DNA of 64,000 nucleotides from Mycolicibacterium komanii (GTDB lineage Bacteria > Actinomycetota > Actinomycetes > Mycobacteriales > Mycobacteriaceae). The notes beneath the pieces were generated by a model that was not told where the DNA came from, searched no databases, and saw only the letters and a list, made by a program, of their open reading frames with translations. The translations under genes and the position numbers were made by a program. The stretch spans positions 97,978 to 161,977 of the forward strand of contig NZ_CVTA01000003.1 of NCBI RefSeq assembly GCF_001050035.1, in the 5' to 3' direction. Positions 33,928 through 44,611 of the stretch are shown piece after piece (position 1 is the first letter of the stretch; each line of letters starts with the position of its first letter).

Positions 33928-35103
33928 CTACAGATCGAGCAGCGCCGTGTCCGGCGCTTCGATCAGGTCGCGCAGTTCGCACATGAACGCCGCCACCTGC
34001 GCACCGTCGGCGATCCGATGGTCGAACGCACAGGTGAGGTTCATCGTGGGCCGGGCCACCACCGCGTCGTCAACGACCACCGCGCGCGGTTTGAGCGAAC
34101 CGACGCCGAGGATGGCGGCTTCGGGGTAGTTGATCACCGGCACTCCGTCGTCGAGGCCGAGCGCACCGAAGTTCGACACGGTGAACGTCGAGCCCTGCAG
34201 CTCGGTCGGTTTGAGCGTGCCCGCCCGGGCACCACCGATCAGCCGGGCCACCTCGTCCGCGAGTTGGCGGGTGGTCTTGAGGTGGGCATCGCTGACGACA
34301 GGGACCAGCAGGCCTCGCGGCGCCGCCACCCCGAAGCCGAGGTGCACCGCCGAATGCAGGTGGATCTGAGCACCTTCGGTGGTCTCCACCCAGGTCGCGT
34401 TAAGGGCGGGGTGATGCCGCAGCGCGATGGTCAGCAGCCGCAGCGTGAGCACGAACGGTGTGATCGGCGCCTCGTCACCGGCGCGGGCGCGCAGCCGGTC
34501 CCGCAGCCGCAGCAGGTTCGTCCCGTCCACCTGCACCGCGGTGTGTGCATCGGGAATCTGCCTGCGCGACATCGTCATACGACGCGCCATCTCAGCCTGG
34601 ACGCCGCTGACGGTCACCATGTCCAGGCTGGGCGCGGACCTGCCCGCGGCGGCGAGTACATCCTCGCGGGTGATCACGCCGTCGGGTCCGGAGCCCGTCA
34701 GCGCCGCCAGATCCACGTTCAGTTCGGCGGCGAGCTTGCGCACGGGCGGCTTGGCGCGGGCACGGTGCTGCGGTGGTGTGGTCGTTCGCCTGCTGTGGTC
34801 CATCGCGTCATCGGCGCCGTACCCGACAAGCACGGGTTTGCGCTTCTGGGTGGGCTTTTCGGCGTCGGTCGCGATCCGCGCCAGCGTCGCGCCGACGGGT
34901 AGCGTGTCGCCTTCGCGGCCGCCCAGTTCGACCACGCGGCCCGCGTACGGGCTCGGGATCTCGACCTCAGCCTTGTTGGTCTCCACCGTGCACAGCGTCT
35001 GGTTGAGTTCGACGTCGTCGCCGACCGCGACGCTCCACGCGGTGATCGTCGCGTCCTCGAGACCCTCGCCGAGATCGGGAACCAGAAAGTCCATCACGGT
35101 CAT
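33928..35103 (-). CDS. bkdC: Branched-chain keto acid dehydrogenase E2 (lipoamide acyltransferase)
   Basis: The 391-residue E2 transfers acyl groups from lipoyl-lysine to CoA. It has one lipoyl domain (1-80; ETNKAEVEI, lipoylated Lys44), a Pro/Arg-rich linker and a peripheral subunit-binding domain (about 118-152, [20 protein letters not shown]). The catalytic acyltransferase domain ends in AFDHRIADG, the HxxxDG active site. The M. tuberculosis ortholog (Rv2495c, long called PdhC) works as the branched-chain E2 with Lpd as E3. The ATG overlaps the bkdB stop (ATGA), so subunits are made in step. Confidence 0.95.
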   Translation of the reverse strand: MTVMDFLVPDLGEGLEDATITAWSVAVGDDVELNQTLCTVETNKAEVEIPSPYAGRVVELGGREGDTLPVGATLARIATDAEKPTQKRKPVLVGYGADDAMDHSRRTTTPPQHRARAKPPVRKLAAELNVDLAALTGSGPDGVITREDVLAAAGRSAPSLDMVTVSGVQAEMARRMTMSRRQIPDAHTAVQVDGTNLLRLRDRLRARAGDEAPITPFVLTLRLLTIALRHHPALNATWVETTEGAQIHLHSAVHLGFGVAAPRGLLVPVVSDAHLKTTRQLADEVARLIGGARAGTLKPTELQGSTFTVSNFGALGLDDGVPVINYPEAAILGVGSLKPRAVVVDDAVVARPTMNLTCAFDHRIADGAQVAAFMCELRDLIEAPDTALLDL

Positions 35104-36167
35104 GGCTGCTCCAAGGTGCGTTCGATGCAGTCGATCAACCGGTCGACCCCCGGCAGCCACAGCTTCTCCAGCCGCGCAGGCGGATAGGGGGTGTCGTATC
35201 CGGTCGCCCGCAACACCGGCGCCTCGAGGTCGTAGAACAACTCCTCTGAGATGCGTGCCGCCAGTTCGGCGCCGAAGCCCAGCGTGCGCGGCCCCTCGTG
35301 CATCACCACGGCCCGGCCGGTGCGCCGCACCGACTCCGAAACCGCCTCGAAGTCCAGTGGATTGAGTGTGCGCAGGTCGAGAACCTCGACGCTCCAGCCG
35401 TGGCGCTCGGCGGCGACGTCAGCCGCGCTCAGCGCGGTGGCCACCAGCGGGCCGTAGGTCACGACGGTGACGTCGGTGCCGACGCGGCGGGTCGCGGCCC
35501 GCCCCATCGGCAGCCCCGGGGTCGAGGTGTCGACGGGCTCGCGGGTCCAGTATCGGCGCTTGGGCTCGAGATAGATGACGGGGTCACGGCTGGTGATCGA
35601 CTGCCGCAGCAGCCAATACGCATCCGAGGGTGTCGAGGGCACCACAACCTTCAGCCCCGCGGTGTGCAGCCAGTAGGTTTCGGTCGACTCCGAGTGATGC
35701 TCGACCGCGCCGATCCCGCCGAAGGACGGGATGCGGATCGTCACCGGCATGTCGACGTCGCCGCGCGTGCGCGTCCGGTACTTGGCCAGGTGGCTGACGA
35801 TCTGGTCGAAGGCCGGTGCGGCGAACCCGTCGAACTGGATCTCCGGAACCGGGATCAGGCCGCGGATGGCCATCCCGATCGCGATCCCGACGATCGCCGA
35901 CTCGGCCAGCGGCGTGTCGAAACACCGTTGGGCGCCGAAGGTTTCGGCCAGGCCCTCGGTGACGCGGAAGACACCGCCGAGCGTCGCGACGTCCTCACCG
36001 AACACCAGTACCCGCTCGTCGGAGGCCATCGCGTCGTGCAGCGCGCGGTTGATGGCCTGTGCCATGGTCAGGGTCGGCGCATTGGTCACCGCGGGCAGCG
36101 AGGTCAGCAGACGATCGGGAGGTTCGTCCTCGCCGAACATCGGTGGCCGTTCGATGATCTGCGTCAT
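35100..36167 (-). CDS. bkdB: Branched-chain keto acid dehydrogenase E1 beta
   Basis: The 355-residue transketolase-like beta subunit forms the alpha2beta2 E1 with bkdA and, with thiamine diphosphate, decarboxylates the keto acids of Leu, Ile and Val. Typical segments are [39 protein letters not shown] and [19 protein letters not shown], with [17 protein letters not shown] carrying conserved His residues. A strong AAGGAGGTG ribosome site overlaps the end of bkdA, with one base between the genes. The N-terminus is about 30 residues longer than minimal E1 beta. Confidence 0.95.
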   Translation of the reverse strand: MTQIIERPPMFGEDEPPDRLLTSLPAVTNAPTLTMAQAINRALHDAMASDERVLVFGEDVATLGGVFRVTEGLAETFGAQRCFDTPLAESAIVGIAIGMAIRGLIPVPEIQFDGFAAPAFDQIVSHLAKYRTRTRGDVDMPVTIRIPSFGGIGAVEHHSESTETYWLHTAGLKVVVPSTPSDAYWLLRQSITSRDPVIYLEPKRRYWTREPVDTSTPGLPMGRAATRRVGTDVTVVTYGPLVATALSAADVAAERHGWSVEVLDLRTLNPLDFEAVSESVRRTGRAVVMHEGPRTLGFGAELAARISEELFYDLEAPVLRATGYDTPYPPARLEKLWLPGVDRLIDCIERTLEQP

Positions 36168-36168
36168 G

Positions 36169-37269
36169 TCACACCTCCTTCGCGAGTTCGGCGGCGAGCT
36201 GGTCGCGTTGGGCCGCGAGATCGGGCGTGATGTCGGAGTAGACCGCGTCGAACATCTCGGTGACGTCGAAGTCCTCGTCGCCGACGACCGCGTCGCGCAG
36301 TTCGGCTCGCAGCCGTACCGACCTCGCCTTGACCCGCTCCTCGAGCCGATCGGTCCACACCCCCACCGACTGCAGATAGGTGCGGTAGCGGGCGATCGGG
36401 TCGCGTCCTGCCCACTCCTGCACCTCCTCCGGGCTGCGGTAGCGGTTCGGATCGTCGGAGGTGGTGTGCGGACCCATCCGGTAGGTGATCGCCTCGATGA
36501 GTGTCGGACCGCCGCCGTCGCGGGCCCGGCGCGCGGCCTCGGCGGTCACCGCGAAGCACGCGAGCACGTCGTTGCCGTCGACGCGGATCCCCGGCATCCC
36601 GTAGCCGGTGGCGCGGTGCGCGATCGACGGCCCGGCCATCTGCTCGCGGACGGGCACCGAGATCGCCCACTGATTGTTCTGCACGAAGAACACGCACGGT
36701 GCCTTGTAGACGGCGGCGAAGTTGAGCGCCTCGTGTACGTCGCCCTCGCTGGTGGCCCCGTCGCCGATGAACGCCAGTGTCACGGATTCCTCACCCAGCC
36801 GCTGGGCCGCCATGGCCGCGCCGACCGCATGCAGGCCGTGGGTGCCGATCGGGATCGCGATCGGAGCGACGCATTTCTCGGTGAAGCCGAGCCCGCCGTG
36901 CCATTTGCCGCGCCACACCGCGGCGATCTGCGCGGGCGTGATGCCCCGCAACAGGAAAGCGCCGATCTCGCGGTACTGCGGGAACAGCCAGTCGGTCTTG
37001 CGCAGGCACGCCGCGGCGCCGATCTGGGCGGCCTCCTGGCCGCGGCACGACGCGAACAGCGCCAGCTCACCCTGTCGCTGCAGGTTGACGAACTCGCCGT
37101 CGAGCTCGCGGGTGACGACCATGGTCTCGTAGAGCCAGGCCAGCGTCTCGGGTGGAAGGTCTCGGCGGTACCGGGATTCGGGGGTCGGCGTCCCGTTCGG
37201 GGCGACCAGTGAAACGGGCTCCATCTCGACGTCGAACGACTCGAGGGGTGCCGAAACGGTCCCTGCCAT
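36169..37269 (-). CDS. bkdA: Branched-chain keto acid dehydrogenase E1 alpha
   Basis: The 366-residue E1 alpha binds thiamine diphosphate through GDGATSEGDVHEALNFAAVY and QNNQWAIS (the GDG...NN motif). Conserved SCRGQEAAQIGAAACLR and MGPHTTSDDPNRYR segments match 2-oxoacid dehydrogenase alpha subunits. GGAGG lies 5 nt before the ATG at 37269; a GTG at 37287 is less likely. It is first of the bkdA-bkdB-bkdC operon (Rv2497c-Rv2495c order). A 9-bp hairpin lies 18-40 bp upstream of the start. Confidence 0.95.
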   Translation of the reverse strand: MAGTVSAPLESFDVEMEPVSLVAPNGTPTPESRYRRDLPPETLAWLYETMVVTRELDGEFVNLQRQGELALFASCRGQEAAQIGAAACLRKTDWLFPQYREIGAFLLRGITPAQIAAVWRGKWHGGLGFTEKCVAPIAIPIGTHGLHAVGAAMAAQRLGEESVTLAFIGDGATSEGDVHEALNFAAVYKAPCVFFVQNNQWAISVPVREQMAGPSIAHRATGYGMPGIRVDGNDVLACFAVTAEAARRARDGGGPTLIEAITYRMGPHTTSDDPNRYRSPEEVQEWAGRDPIARYRTYLQSVGVWTDRLEERVKARSVRLRAELRDAVVGDEDFDVTEMFDAVYSDITPDLAAQRDQLAAELAKEV

Positions 37270-37286
37270 ACCGCCTCCTAAGGCCA

Positions 37287-37309
37287 CTGACGGCGGATCG
37301 CGCCGTCAG
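37287..37309 (-). repeat. Perfect 9-bp hairpin upstream of bkdA
   Basis: CTGACGGCG and CGCCGTCAG are separated by 5 nt, just before the bkdA ribosome site and 61 bp after the citE stop. There is no U-run; it could be a terminator remnant, mRNA-stability element or operator. Confidence 0.5.
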
Positions 37310-37369
37310 ACGACTGAGGTGCTCAGCACGGAGGCGGGTAGAGCAAAACCTCTGGTCGGAGGCTGCCGG

Positions 37370-38185
37370 CTAGTCGCCGGGGTGGGGCGCTAGCTGGACG
37401 ATGCGCTCTGCTCGCCGCAGTACTGGGGCATCCACCATTATGCCTTCGAACTGGAAGACACCCCGGGCTTCGCGGGCGGCGTCCAGCACGTGTCGCGCCC
37501 ATTGCACCTGTTCGGCGGTCGGGGTATAGCCCTTCCGGATCACCGCGACCTGCGACGGATGGATCGCGACCTTCACGTCGAAGCCGACCGCCACCGCGTC
37601 GTCGACCTCGCCGCGCAGGCCATCGAGGTCCTTGATGTCGAGGTACACCGAGTCCAGCGCCAGCCGGCCGTAGGCCTTTGCGGCCAGCAGCGTCTGTGAT
37701 CGCACGTGGCGGGCGACCTCGCGGTAGCTACCGTCGGGGTACCGATTGGCGGTGCCACCGGTCACCGCGAACAGGTCTTCGGCCCCCCACATCAGCGCGA
37801 ATGTGTTCTCCATGCGTGCCAGGTCGGCCACGGCCAGCGCGCCGAGCGGGGTCTCGATCAGCACCACGACGTTCAGCGGCGCCAGGTCGCGGACCTGCTG
37901 CGGATCCTCGGTCTTGGCCAGCATGACCGTGGTGTAGTCGGTCTTGGCCAGCGTCTCGAGGTCGAGCGGATGATCGGCCGTGCCGGCCGGGTTGACGCGC
38001 ACCACCGTCCGCTGCGGGTCGAGACGCGTCTCGATGAGCGCCGCGCGGGCGGCCTCCCGATCCTTGGCGGCGACGCCGTCCTCGAGGTCGAGGATCACGA
38101 CATCGGCGGCCGCGGCGGCCTTCTCGAACCGCTCCGGGCGGTCGGCGGGGCAGAACAGCCAGGCGGGTCCCGTCGCGAGCGCCAC
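37370..38185 (-). CDS. citE: CitE-like acyl-CoA lyase (HMG-CoA/citramalyl-CoA lyase type)
   Basis: The 271-residue TIM-barrel lyase of the HpcH/HpaI/CitE family has LFCPADRPERFEKA, VILDLEDGVAAKDREAARAA and VVRVNPAGTADHPLDLETL. NVVVLIETPLGALAVADLA holds the metal-binding Glu, and FALMWGAEDLFAVTG follows. There is no citD/citF nearby, so this is not a citrate lyase subunit. For the M. tuberculosis ortholog Rv2498c, lyase activity in leucine degradation (HMG-CoA) and itaconate breakdown (citramalyl-CoA) has been reported, as I recall. The context with maoC, fadE19 and accA1/D1 fits that role. The GTG start overlaps the maoC stop by one base. Confidence 0.92.
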   Translation of the reverse strand: MALATGPAWLFCPADRPERFEKAAAAADVVILDLEDGVAAKDREAARAALIETRLDPQRTVVRVNPAGTADHPLDLETLAKTDYTTVMLAKTEDPQQVRDLAPLNVVVLIETPLGALAVADLARMENTFALMWGAEDLFAVTGGTANRYPDGSYREVARHVRSQTLLAAKAYGRLALDSVYLDIKDLDGLRGEVDDAVAVGFDVKVAIHPSQVAVIRKGYTPTAEQVQWARHVLDAAREARGVFQFEGIMVDAPVLRRAERIVQLAPHPGD

Positions 38186-38697
38186 TATGCGTCACCCTCC
38201 GGTCGCTTGCGCACCATGGTCTTTCGCGAAGCGGTGGCCACGATGTCACCGTGTTGGTTGCGGCCGACGTGGGAGAAGGTCACGATGCCCTCACCGGGGC
38301 GGCTCTTGGACTCGCGCTTCTGGAGCACCTCGGACTCCGCGTAGAGCGTGTCGCCGTGGAAAAGCGGCTTCGGGAAGGCGATTTCGCCGAAGCCCAGGTT
38401 GCCGACGATGGTGCCCTGCGTCAACTGGGTCACCGACAGCCCGACGAGGGTCGACAGCGTGAACATCGAGTTGACCAGCCGCTGGTTGAACGGCGGCAGG
38501 GCGTCGGAGAACGCGGCGTCCAGATGCAGCGCCTGGGTGTTCATCGTCAGCGTCGTGAACAGCACGTTGTCCGCCTCGGTGATGGTGCGTCCCGGCCGGT
38601 GCTGATACAGCACCCCGGTCTCGAACTCCTCATACCACAGCCCCCGTTGGACGACTATTCGTTTGTCGCTCTGGGTCTGATCGTTCGCTCCGCTCAC
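38185..38697 (-). CDS. MaoC-like enoyl-CoA hydratase
   Basis: The 170-residue hotdog hydratase (Rv2499c-like) contains GRTITEADNVLFTTLTMNTQ, with the R-hydratase Asp and a downstream Asn/Gln in place of the more usual His. GFGEIAFPKPLFHGDTLYAE and EGIVTFSHVGRNQHGDIV follow. It probably hydrates an unsaturated branched acyl-CoA (3-methylglutaconyl-CoA or mesaconyl/itaconyl-CoA) to the substrate of the neighbouring CitE-type lyase; this pairing is inference from context. The GTG at 38697 overlaps the fadE19 stop (GTGA). Confidence 0.87.
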   Translation of the reverse strand: MSGANDQTQSDKRIVVQRGLWYEEFETGVLYQHRPGRTITEADNVLFTTLTMNTQALHLDAAFSDALPPFNQRLVNSMFTLSTLVGLSVTQLTQGTIVGNLGFGEIAFPKPLFHGDTLYAESEVLQKRESKSRPGEGIVTFSHVGRNQHGDIVATASRKTMVRKRPEGDA

Positions 38698-39857
38698 AGG
38701 CCCAACTCCCGGCCGATCAGCATCAACTGCACTTCCGTTGTGCCCTCTCCGATTTCGAGAATCTTGCTGTCGCGGTAGTGCCGCGCGACGGAGTACTCGT
38801 TCATGAAGCCGTAGCCGCCGAAGATCTGGGTGGCGTCGCGGGCGTTGTCCATCGCGGCCTCGCTGGCCACCATCTTGGCAATGGACGCCGCCTTCTTGAA
38901 CGGCTTACCGGCCAGCATCAGCGCGGCGGCGTCGTAATACGCCGTGCGGGCGATGTGCGCCCGCGCCTCCATGCGGGCGATCTTGAACGCGATTGCCTGA
39001 TAGCTGCCGATGGCGGCGCCGAACGCCTCGCGTTCCTTGGCGTACTTGACCGATTCGTCGACGCAACCCTGGGCGGCGCCGACCGACAGCGCGGCGATCG
39101 CGATGCGGCCTTCGTCGAGGATGCGAAGGAAGTTCGCGTATCCCCTGCCGCGTTCGCCGAGCAGGTTCTCCTCCGGCACGCGCACGTCGTCGAAGCTCAG
39201 CGGGTGGGTGTCCGAGGCGTTCCAGCCGACCTTGCTGTACGCCGGCTCGGCGGTGAACCCCTCGATGGGCACCGGAACGAGAATGGACGAAATCTCCTTC
39301 TTGCCATCGGGTTTCTCGCCGGTCACCGCCGTCACCGTCACCAACTTGGTGATGTCGGTGCCCGAGTTGGTGATGAACTGCTTCGACCCGTTGATGACCC
39401 AGTGGCCGTCATCGAGGCGGGCGGTGGTCTTGGTGGCGCCGGCATCGCTGCCGCCACCGGCCTCGGTCAGGCCGAACGCGCCCAGCGCCTTGCCGCTCGC
39501 CAGCAGCGGCAGCCACTCTTCCTTCTGCTTGTCAGAACCGAACCGGTACACCGGCATCGCGCCCAGCGACACCCCGGCCTCGAGCGTGATCGCGACGCTC
39601 TGGTCGACCTTGCCGAGCTCCTCGAGCGCGAGGCACAGCGCGAAGTAGTCGCCGCCCATGCCGCCGTACTCCTCGGGGAACGGCAGGCCGAACAGGCCCA
39701 TGTCGGCCATGCCCGCGACGACCTCGTACGGGAACGAGTGCTCCTCGTCGTGCTTGGCGGCGACGGGTGCCACCACGCTCTGCGCGAAGTCGCGGACCGT
39801 TTTGGCCAGCTGTTCGTAGTGGTCCGGCAGCATGCCGGTGGCCAGAAAGTCGCTCAT
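38694..39857 (-). CDS. fadE19: Acyl-CoA dehydrogenase, probable isovaleryl-/branched-chain type
   Basis: The 387-residue FAD enzyme has the full acyl-CoA dehydrogenase fold. [19 protein letters not shown] and [14 protein letters not shown] line the flavin, [20 protein letters not shown] follows, and [20 protein letters not shown] and [20 protein letters not shown] end the protein. Its place between the biotin-dependent carboxylase and hydratase/lyase genes suggests oxidation of isovaleryl-CoA to 3-methylcrotonyl-CoA, the step before carboxylation in leucine degradation. GGAGGA precedes the ATG at 39857. Both ends overlap neighbours by 4 bp. Confidence 0.93.
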   Translation of the reverse strand: MSDFLATGMLPDHYEQLAKTVRDFAQSVVAPVAAKHDEEHSFPYEVVAGMADMGLFGLPFPEEYGGMGGDYFALCLALEELGKVDQSVAITLEAGVSLGAMPVYRFGSDKQKEEWLPLLASGKALGAFGLTEAGGGSDAGATKTTARLDDGHWVINGSKQFITNSGTDITKLVTVTAVTGEKPDGKKEISSILVPVPIEGFTAEPAYSKVGWNASDTHPLSFDDVRVPEENLLGERGRGYANFLRILDEGRIAIAALSVGAAQGCVDESVKYAKEREAFGAAIGSYQAIAFKIARMEARAHIARTAYYDAAALMLAGKPFKKAASIAKMVASEAAMDNARDATQIFGGYGFMNEYSVARHYRDSKILEIGEGTTEVQLMLIGRELGL

Positions 39858-41845
39858 GATTGTTCCTCCACTGTGGGGTCCGCGATGACCTTCGCCAGCA
39901 GCTGACCCACCTTGACCTGATCGCCTTCGGCGACAAGGAGTTCCACCGCGCCGTCGACCGGGGCGCTCAACGCGTGTTCCATCTTCATGGCTTCGACAGT
40001 GACCACGACCTCGCCCGCCGTCACCCGATCGCCGTCGGCCACCCCGACGGCCACCACGGAACCCGGCATCGGGCTGGTCAGCTCGGCGTCGCCGCTGTGC
40101 GCGTCGTCGGGCCGCACCGGCGCTTCGCGCACCTCGTCGACCGCCAGGGTGCGGCCACCGTCCGCCAACCAGACCCGACCGTCCTCGGCCGCCACGACGT
40201 AATCGGTTCGGACGCCGTCGAATGTGACCGCCAGCCGGTCCCCGTCCGACGACGTCGACAGTGGACACTGTTCGCCGTCCTCGATCGCCGCGGTGCCCGC
40301 CGAGGGTGTCCCGGTGAGGTGGACGTGGTCGGTGCGTTCACCCGACTGCAGTCGGTACGTCGTCGGCGCATGCCGGCCCATCCGCCAGCCGGAGGGGACC
40401 GCCCACAGGTCGCCGACGGGTTCCGGCCATGCGCGCAGCCACTTGTACGCCGCGACGGCGACCAGGTCGACGTCCCGAGCGGCCGCGGGCGCGAAGTCCG
40501 GGCTGCGGCGATCCAGTAGGCCGGTGTCGAGGCGGCCCGCCGCGACGTCGGGATCGGCGAGAAGGAACCGCAAGAACTCGATGTTGGTGGTGACGCCCAG
40601 TACGGCGGTTTGCGCCAGTGCACGGTCGAGCGCACGAAGGGCGGCCGGCCGGTCGTCGGCGTGCGCGATGACCTTCGACAGCATCGGGTCGTAGTCGCTG
40701 CCGATCACCGAACCCGGGGCCAGCCCCGAGTCGACGCGGACGCCGGACCCCTGCGGCTCGGCGAGATCCAACACCTCGCCGCCCGTGGGCAGGAAGCCTC
40801 GCCCGGGATCTTCGGCGTAGACGCGGGCCTCGATCGCGTGCCCGGTCATGACGATGTCGTCCTGCGCGATCGACAGCTTCTCGCCCGCGGCGATCCGCAC
40901 CTGCTGCTCGACGAGATCGATGCCGGTGACCATCTCGGTGACCGGGTGCTCGACCTGCAGGCGGGTGTTCATCTCCATGAAGAAGAACTCGTCGGGCCGG
41001 TCGGCGGACACGATGAACTCGACGGTGCCCGCGCCGGTGTAGTCGACGCTGCGCGCGGTGTCGCACGCCGCCGCGCCGATCCTCGCCCGCGTCGCGGCGT
41101 CCAGCAGCGGCGACGGCGCCTCCTCGATGACCTTCTGGTGCCGGCGCTGCAGGCTGCATTCGCGTTCGCCGAGGTGCACGACGTTGCCGAAACCGTCGGC
41201 GAGCACCTGCACCTCGATGTGGCGCGGGTTGCGCACGAACCGTTCGAGGAACAGCGTGTCGTCACCGAACGCGGCGGCAGCCTCCCGACGTGCGCTGGTC
41301 AGCGCGGCCGCCAACTCGTCCGGCTCATGCACGACGCGCATGCCCTTACCGCCGCCGCCCGCCGAGGGTTTCACCAGGACGGGAAAGCCGACCTCGCCGG
41401 CGCCGGCGATGAGGTCGTCATCGGACAGGCCCGGCCGGGACACCCCGGGCACCACCGGCACGCCGAACGCGGACACCGCCGCCTTGGCCGCGATCTTGTC
41501 GCCCATGGTCTGGATCGCGCCGACGGGTGGGCCGATGAACACGATCCCGGCGTCCTGCAGAGCGGCGGCGAATTGCGCGTTCTCCGACAGGAATCCGTAA
41601 CCGGGATGCACGGCCTGGGCGCTGGTGCGCCTGGCCGCCGCGACGACGGCGTCGATGTCGAGGTAGCTCTGCCTGGCCGCCGACGGCCCGATGTGAACGG
41701 CGACATCGGCCTCCGCGACATGGCGGGCACCCGCGTCGGCGTCGCTGAACACCGCGACCGACCGGATGCCCATGGCACGCAACGTACGGATGACCCGGAC
41801 GGCGATCTCGCCTCGGTTGGCGACAAGGACGGTATGGAAGTTCAT
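39854..41845 (-). CDS. accA1: Acyl-CoA carboxylase alpha subunit (biotin carboxylase + BCCP)
   Basis: The 663-residue biotin carboxylase is fused to a biotin carrier. The ATP-grasp domain has [15 protein letters not shown] and [20 protein letters not shown]. The C-terminal carrier has [19 protein letters not shown] with the biotinylated Lys in EAMKM. AccA1 with AccD1 forms the 3-methylcrotonyl-CoA carboxylase of M. tuberculosis. The middle region (about 450-580) is the BT interaction domain. AGGAC precedes the ATG at 41845, and the stop overlaps the fadE19 start (ATGA). Confidence 0.95.
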   Translation of the reverse strand: MNFHTVLVANRGEIAVRVIRTLRAMGIRSVAVFSDADAGARHVAEADVAVHIGPSAARQSYLDIDAVVAAARRTSAQAVHPGYGFLSENAQFAAALQDAGIVFIGPPVGAIQTMGDKIAAKAAVSAFGVPVVPGVSRPGLSDDDLIAGAGEVGFPVLVKPSAGGGGKGMRVVHEPDELAAALTSARREAAAAFGDDTLFLERFVRNPRHIEVQVLADGFGNVVHLGERECSLQRRHQKVIEEAPSPLLDAATRARIGAAACDTARSVDYTGAGTVEFIVSADRPDEFFFMEMNTRLQVEHPVTEMVTGIDLVEQQVRIAAGEKLSIAQDDIVMTGHAIEARVYAEDPGRGFLPTGGEVLDLAEPQGSGVRVDSGLAPGSVIGSDYDPMLSKVIAHADDRPAALRALDRALAQTAVLGVTTNIEFLRFLLADPDVAAGRLDTGLLDRRSPDFAPAAARDVDLVAVAAYKWLRAWPEPVGDLWAVPSGWRMGRHAPTTYRLQSGERTDHVHLTGTPSAGTAAIEDGEQCPLSTSSDGDRLAVTFDGVRTDYVVAAEDGRVWLADGGRTLAVDEVREAPVRPDDAHSGDAELTSPMPGSVVAVGVADGDRVTAGEVVVTVEAMKMEHALSAPVDGAVELLVAEGDQVKVGQLLAKVIADPTVEEQS

Positions 41846-41849
41846 GTCC

Positions 41850-43460
<1,611 letters not shown>

Positions 43461-43489
43461 CGAGATGTCTACAGCGGGCGGGAGGCGTC

Positions 43490-44104
43490 GTGTCCCCTAC
43501 TCAGGTGCCCGCGACCACTCGGCGCAGCAAGGCGAAATCGGATCGTCGCTCCCAGTTGATCGCCGCGGCGGAACGCCTGGTGGCCGAGCGCGGCTACCTC
43601 GCGGTGCGGCTGGAGGACATCGGCGCCGCGGCGGGCGTGAGCGGACCGGCCATCTACCGGCACTTCCCCAACAAGGAGGCGCTGCTCGTCGAGTTACTGG
43701 TCGGTATCAGCACCCGGCTGCTGGCCGGCGCCACCGAAGTGGTCGCGCGCGCCGAGGATGCCATGTCGGCCTTGGACGCCCTGATCGACTTCCATCTGGA
43801 CTTCGCGCTCGGCGAGTCCGACCTCATCCGCATCCAGGACCGCGACTTCGCCAACCTGCCGCCCTCGGCCAAACGCCAGGTGCGCAAGGCGCAACGCCAG
43901 TACGTCGAGATCTGGGTCGACGTGCTGCGCAAAGTCGACACCTCGTTGGCCGAGGCCGACGCCCGGCTGATGGTGCACGCCACGTTCGGGCTGTTGAACT
44001 CGACGCCGCACGCGCTGACCACGAAAACGGCCGAGGCCAGACCGCGATCCGTCATGAAAGCTATGACGGTCGCGGCGCTGACCTCGGCCGCGCGGAACGT
44101 TTAG
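43490..44104 (+). CDS. bkaR: TetR-family repressor of branched-chain catabolism
   Basis: The 204-residue regulator has an N-terminal TetR helix-turn-helix (about 20-66: RRSQLIAAAERLVAERGYLA, DIGAAAGVSGPAIYRHFPNK). A helical ligand domain follows with ALIDFHLDFALGESDLIRIQ. GGGAGG lies 6 nt before the GTG at 43490. It is the positional and sequence-type match of Rv2506 (BkaR), reported to repress the adjacent branched-chain operon. The effector is probably an acyl-CoA of the pathway (inference). Twin palindromes upstream are the obvious target, giving autoregulation. Confidence 0.9.
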   Translation: MSPTQVPATTRRSKAKSDRRSQLIAAAERLVAERGYLAVRLEDIGAAAGVSGPAIYRHFPNKEALLVELLVGISTRLLAGATEVVARAEDAMSALDALIDFHLDFALGESDLIRIQDRDFANLPPSAKRQVRKAQRQYVEIWVDVLRKVDTSLAEADARLMVHATFGLLNSTPHALTTKTAEARPRSVMKAMTVAALTSAARNV

Positions 44105-44122
44105 GCGTTGGGCCCGAAACGG

Positions 44123-44278
44123 TTAGTACCAGGCTTTCCTGCCACCGACGGGACGGCCGACGGATCCCAGAATCCAGAACACCGCTCCGATGACCATCAG
44201 GATGATGCCGATGGTCCAGAGGATGTTGATTCCGAAGATCAGTCCGAGGATGAGAAGAATCGCTCCGAGGATGATCAT
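44123..44278 (-). CDS. Tiny hydrophobic membrane protein (DUF6131-like)
   Basis: The 51-residue protein starts ATG 44278 after AAAGGAAC. It is almost entirely membrane-embedded: MIILGAILLILGLIFGINIL, then WTIGIILMVIGAVFWILGS, with a short basic end VGRPVGGRKAWY. Such two-helix hairpins are widespread in actinobacteria and of unknown function. Codon use is less GC-extreme (ATC, ATT, CTT) than neighbours, partly because of Ile richness. It lies 33 bp after the 44312-44521 gene on the same strand and may share its transcript. Confidence 0.75.
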   Translation of the reverse strand: MIILGAILLILGLIFGINILWTIGIILMVIGAVFWILGSVGRPVGGRKAWY

Positions 44279-44311
44279 TAGTGTTCCTTTCGAATTGTCA
44301 AGCGCCAGTTG

Positions 44312-44521
44312 TCACTGGCTGGGTTCCGGCAGATTGCAGTTTTCAACCTTGGGGTTGACACCCGCGTAGTTCAGCGGACCGGCCACCACCGTGAGGGCGA
44401 TGCTTCCCGCTGTCGCGCAATTGGTTTCACTGGTCTCGAAATAGCCGCGTTGGTACGCGGCGAATGCGCCGATCAGCAACCAGACGAGCACCAGAACGCC
44501 GAGAATTCCGCCACCTCGCAT
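44312..44521 (-). CDS. Small single-pass membrane/exported protein
   Basis: The 69-residue protein starts at ATG 44521 with a strong AAAGGAGGC ribosome site. Helix LGVLVLVWLLIGAFAAYQRG (about 7-26) is followed by an outside segment of about 40 residues with two Cys (NCATAGSIAL and ENCNLPEPSQ) that could form a disulfide. Close relatives occur across fast-growing mycobacteria as hypothetical proteins. Function unknown. Its neighbours are the 51-residue membrane protein downstream and the S9 peptidase upstream, 90 bp away on the same strand. Confidence 0.75.
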   Translation of the reverse strand: MRGGGILGVLVLVWLLIGAFAAYQRGYFETSETNCATAGSIALTVVAGPLNYAGVNPKVENCNLPEPSQ

Positions 44522-44611
44522 GCTGCGCCTCCTTTGTCGCGCCCCATCGGCGCGTGCGCAGCGTTTACCCGGCAGACAATTTCGATAAACGTGGCTACGG
44601 CGTCAATTCGG

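Noticed and set aside
37370..38185. CitE as a citrate lyase subunit
   Set aside because: No citD, citF or citC is present, and the neighbours belong to branched-chain acyl-CoA degradation.
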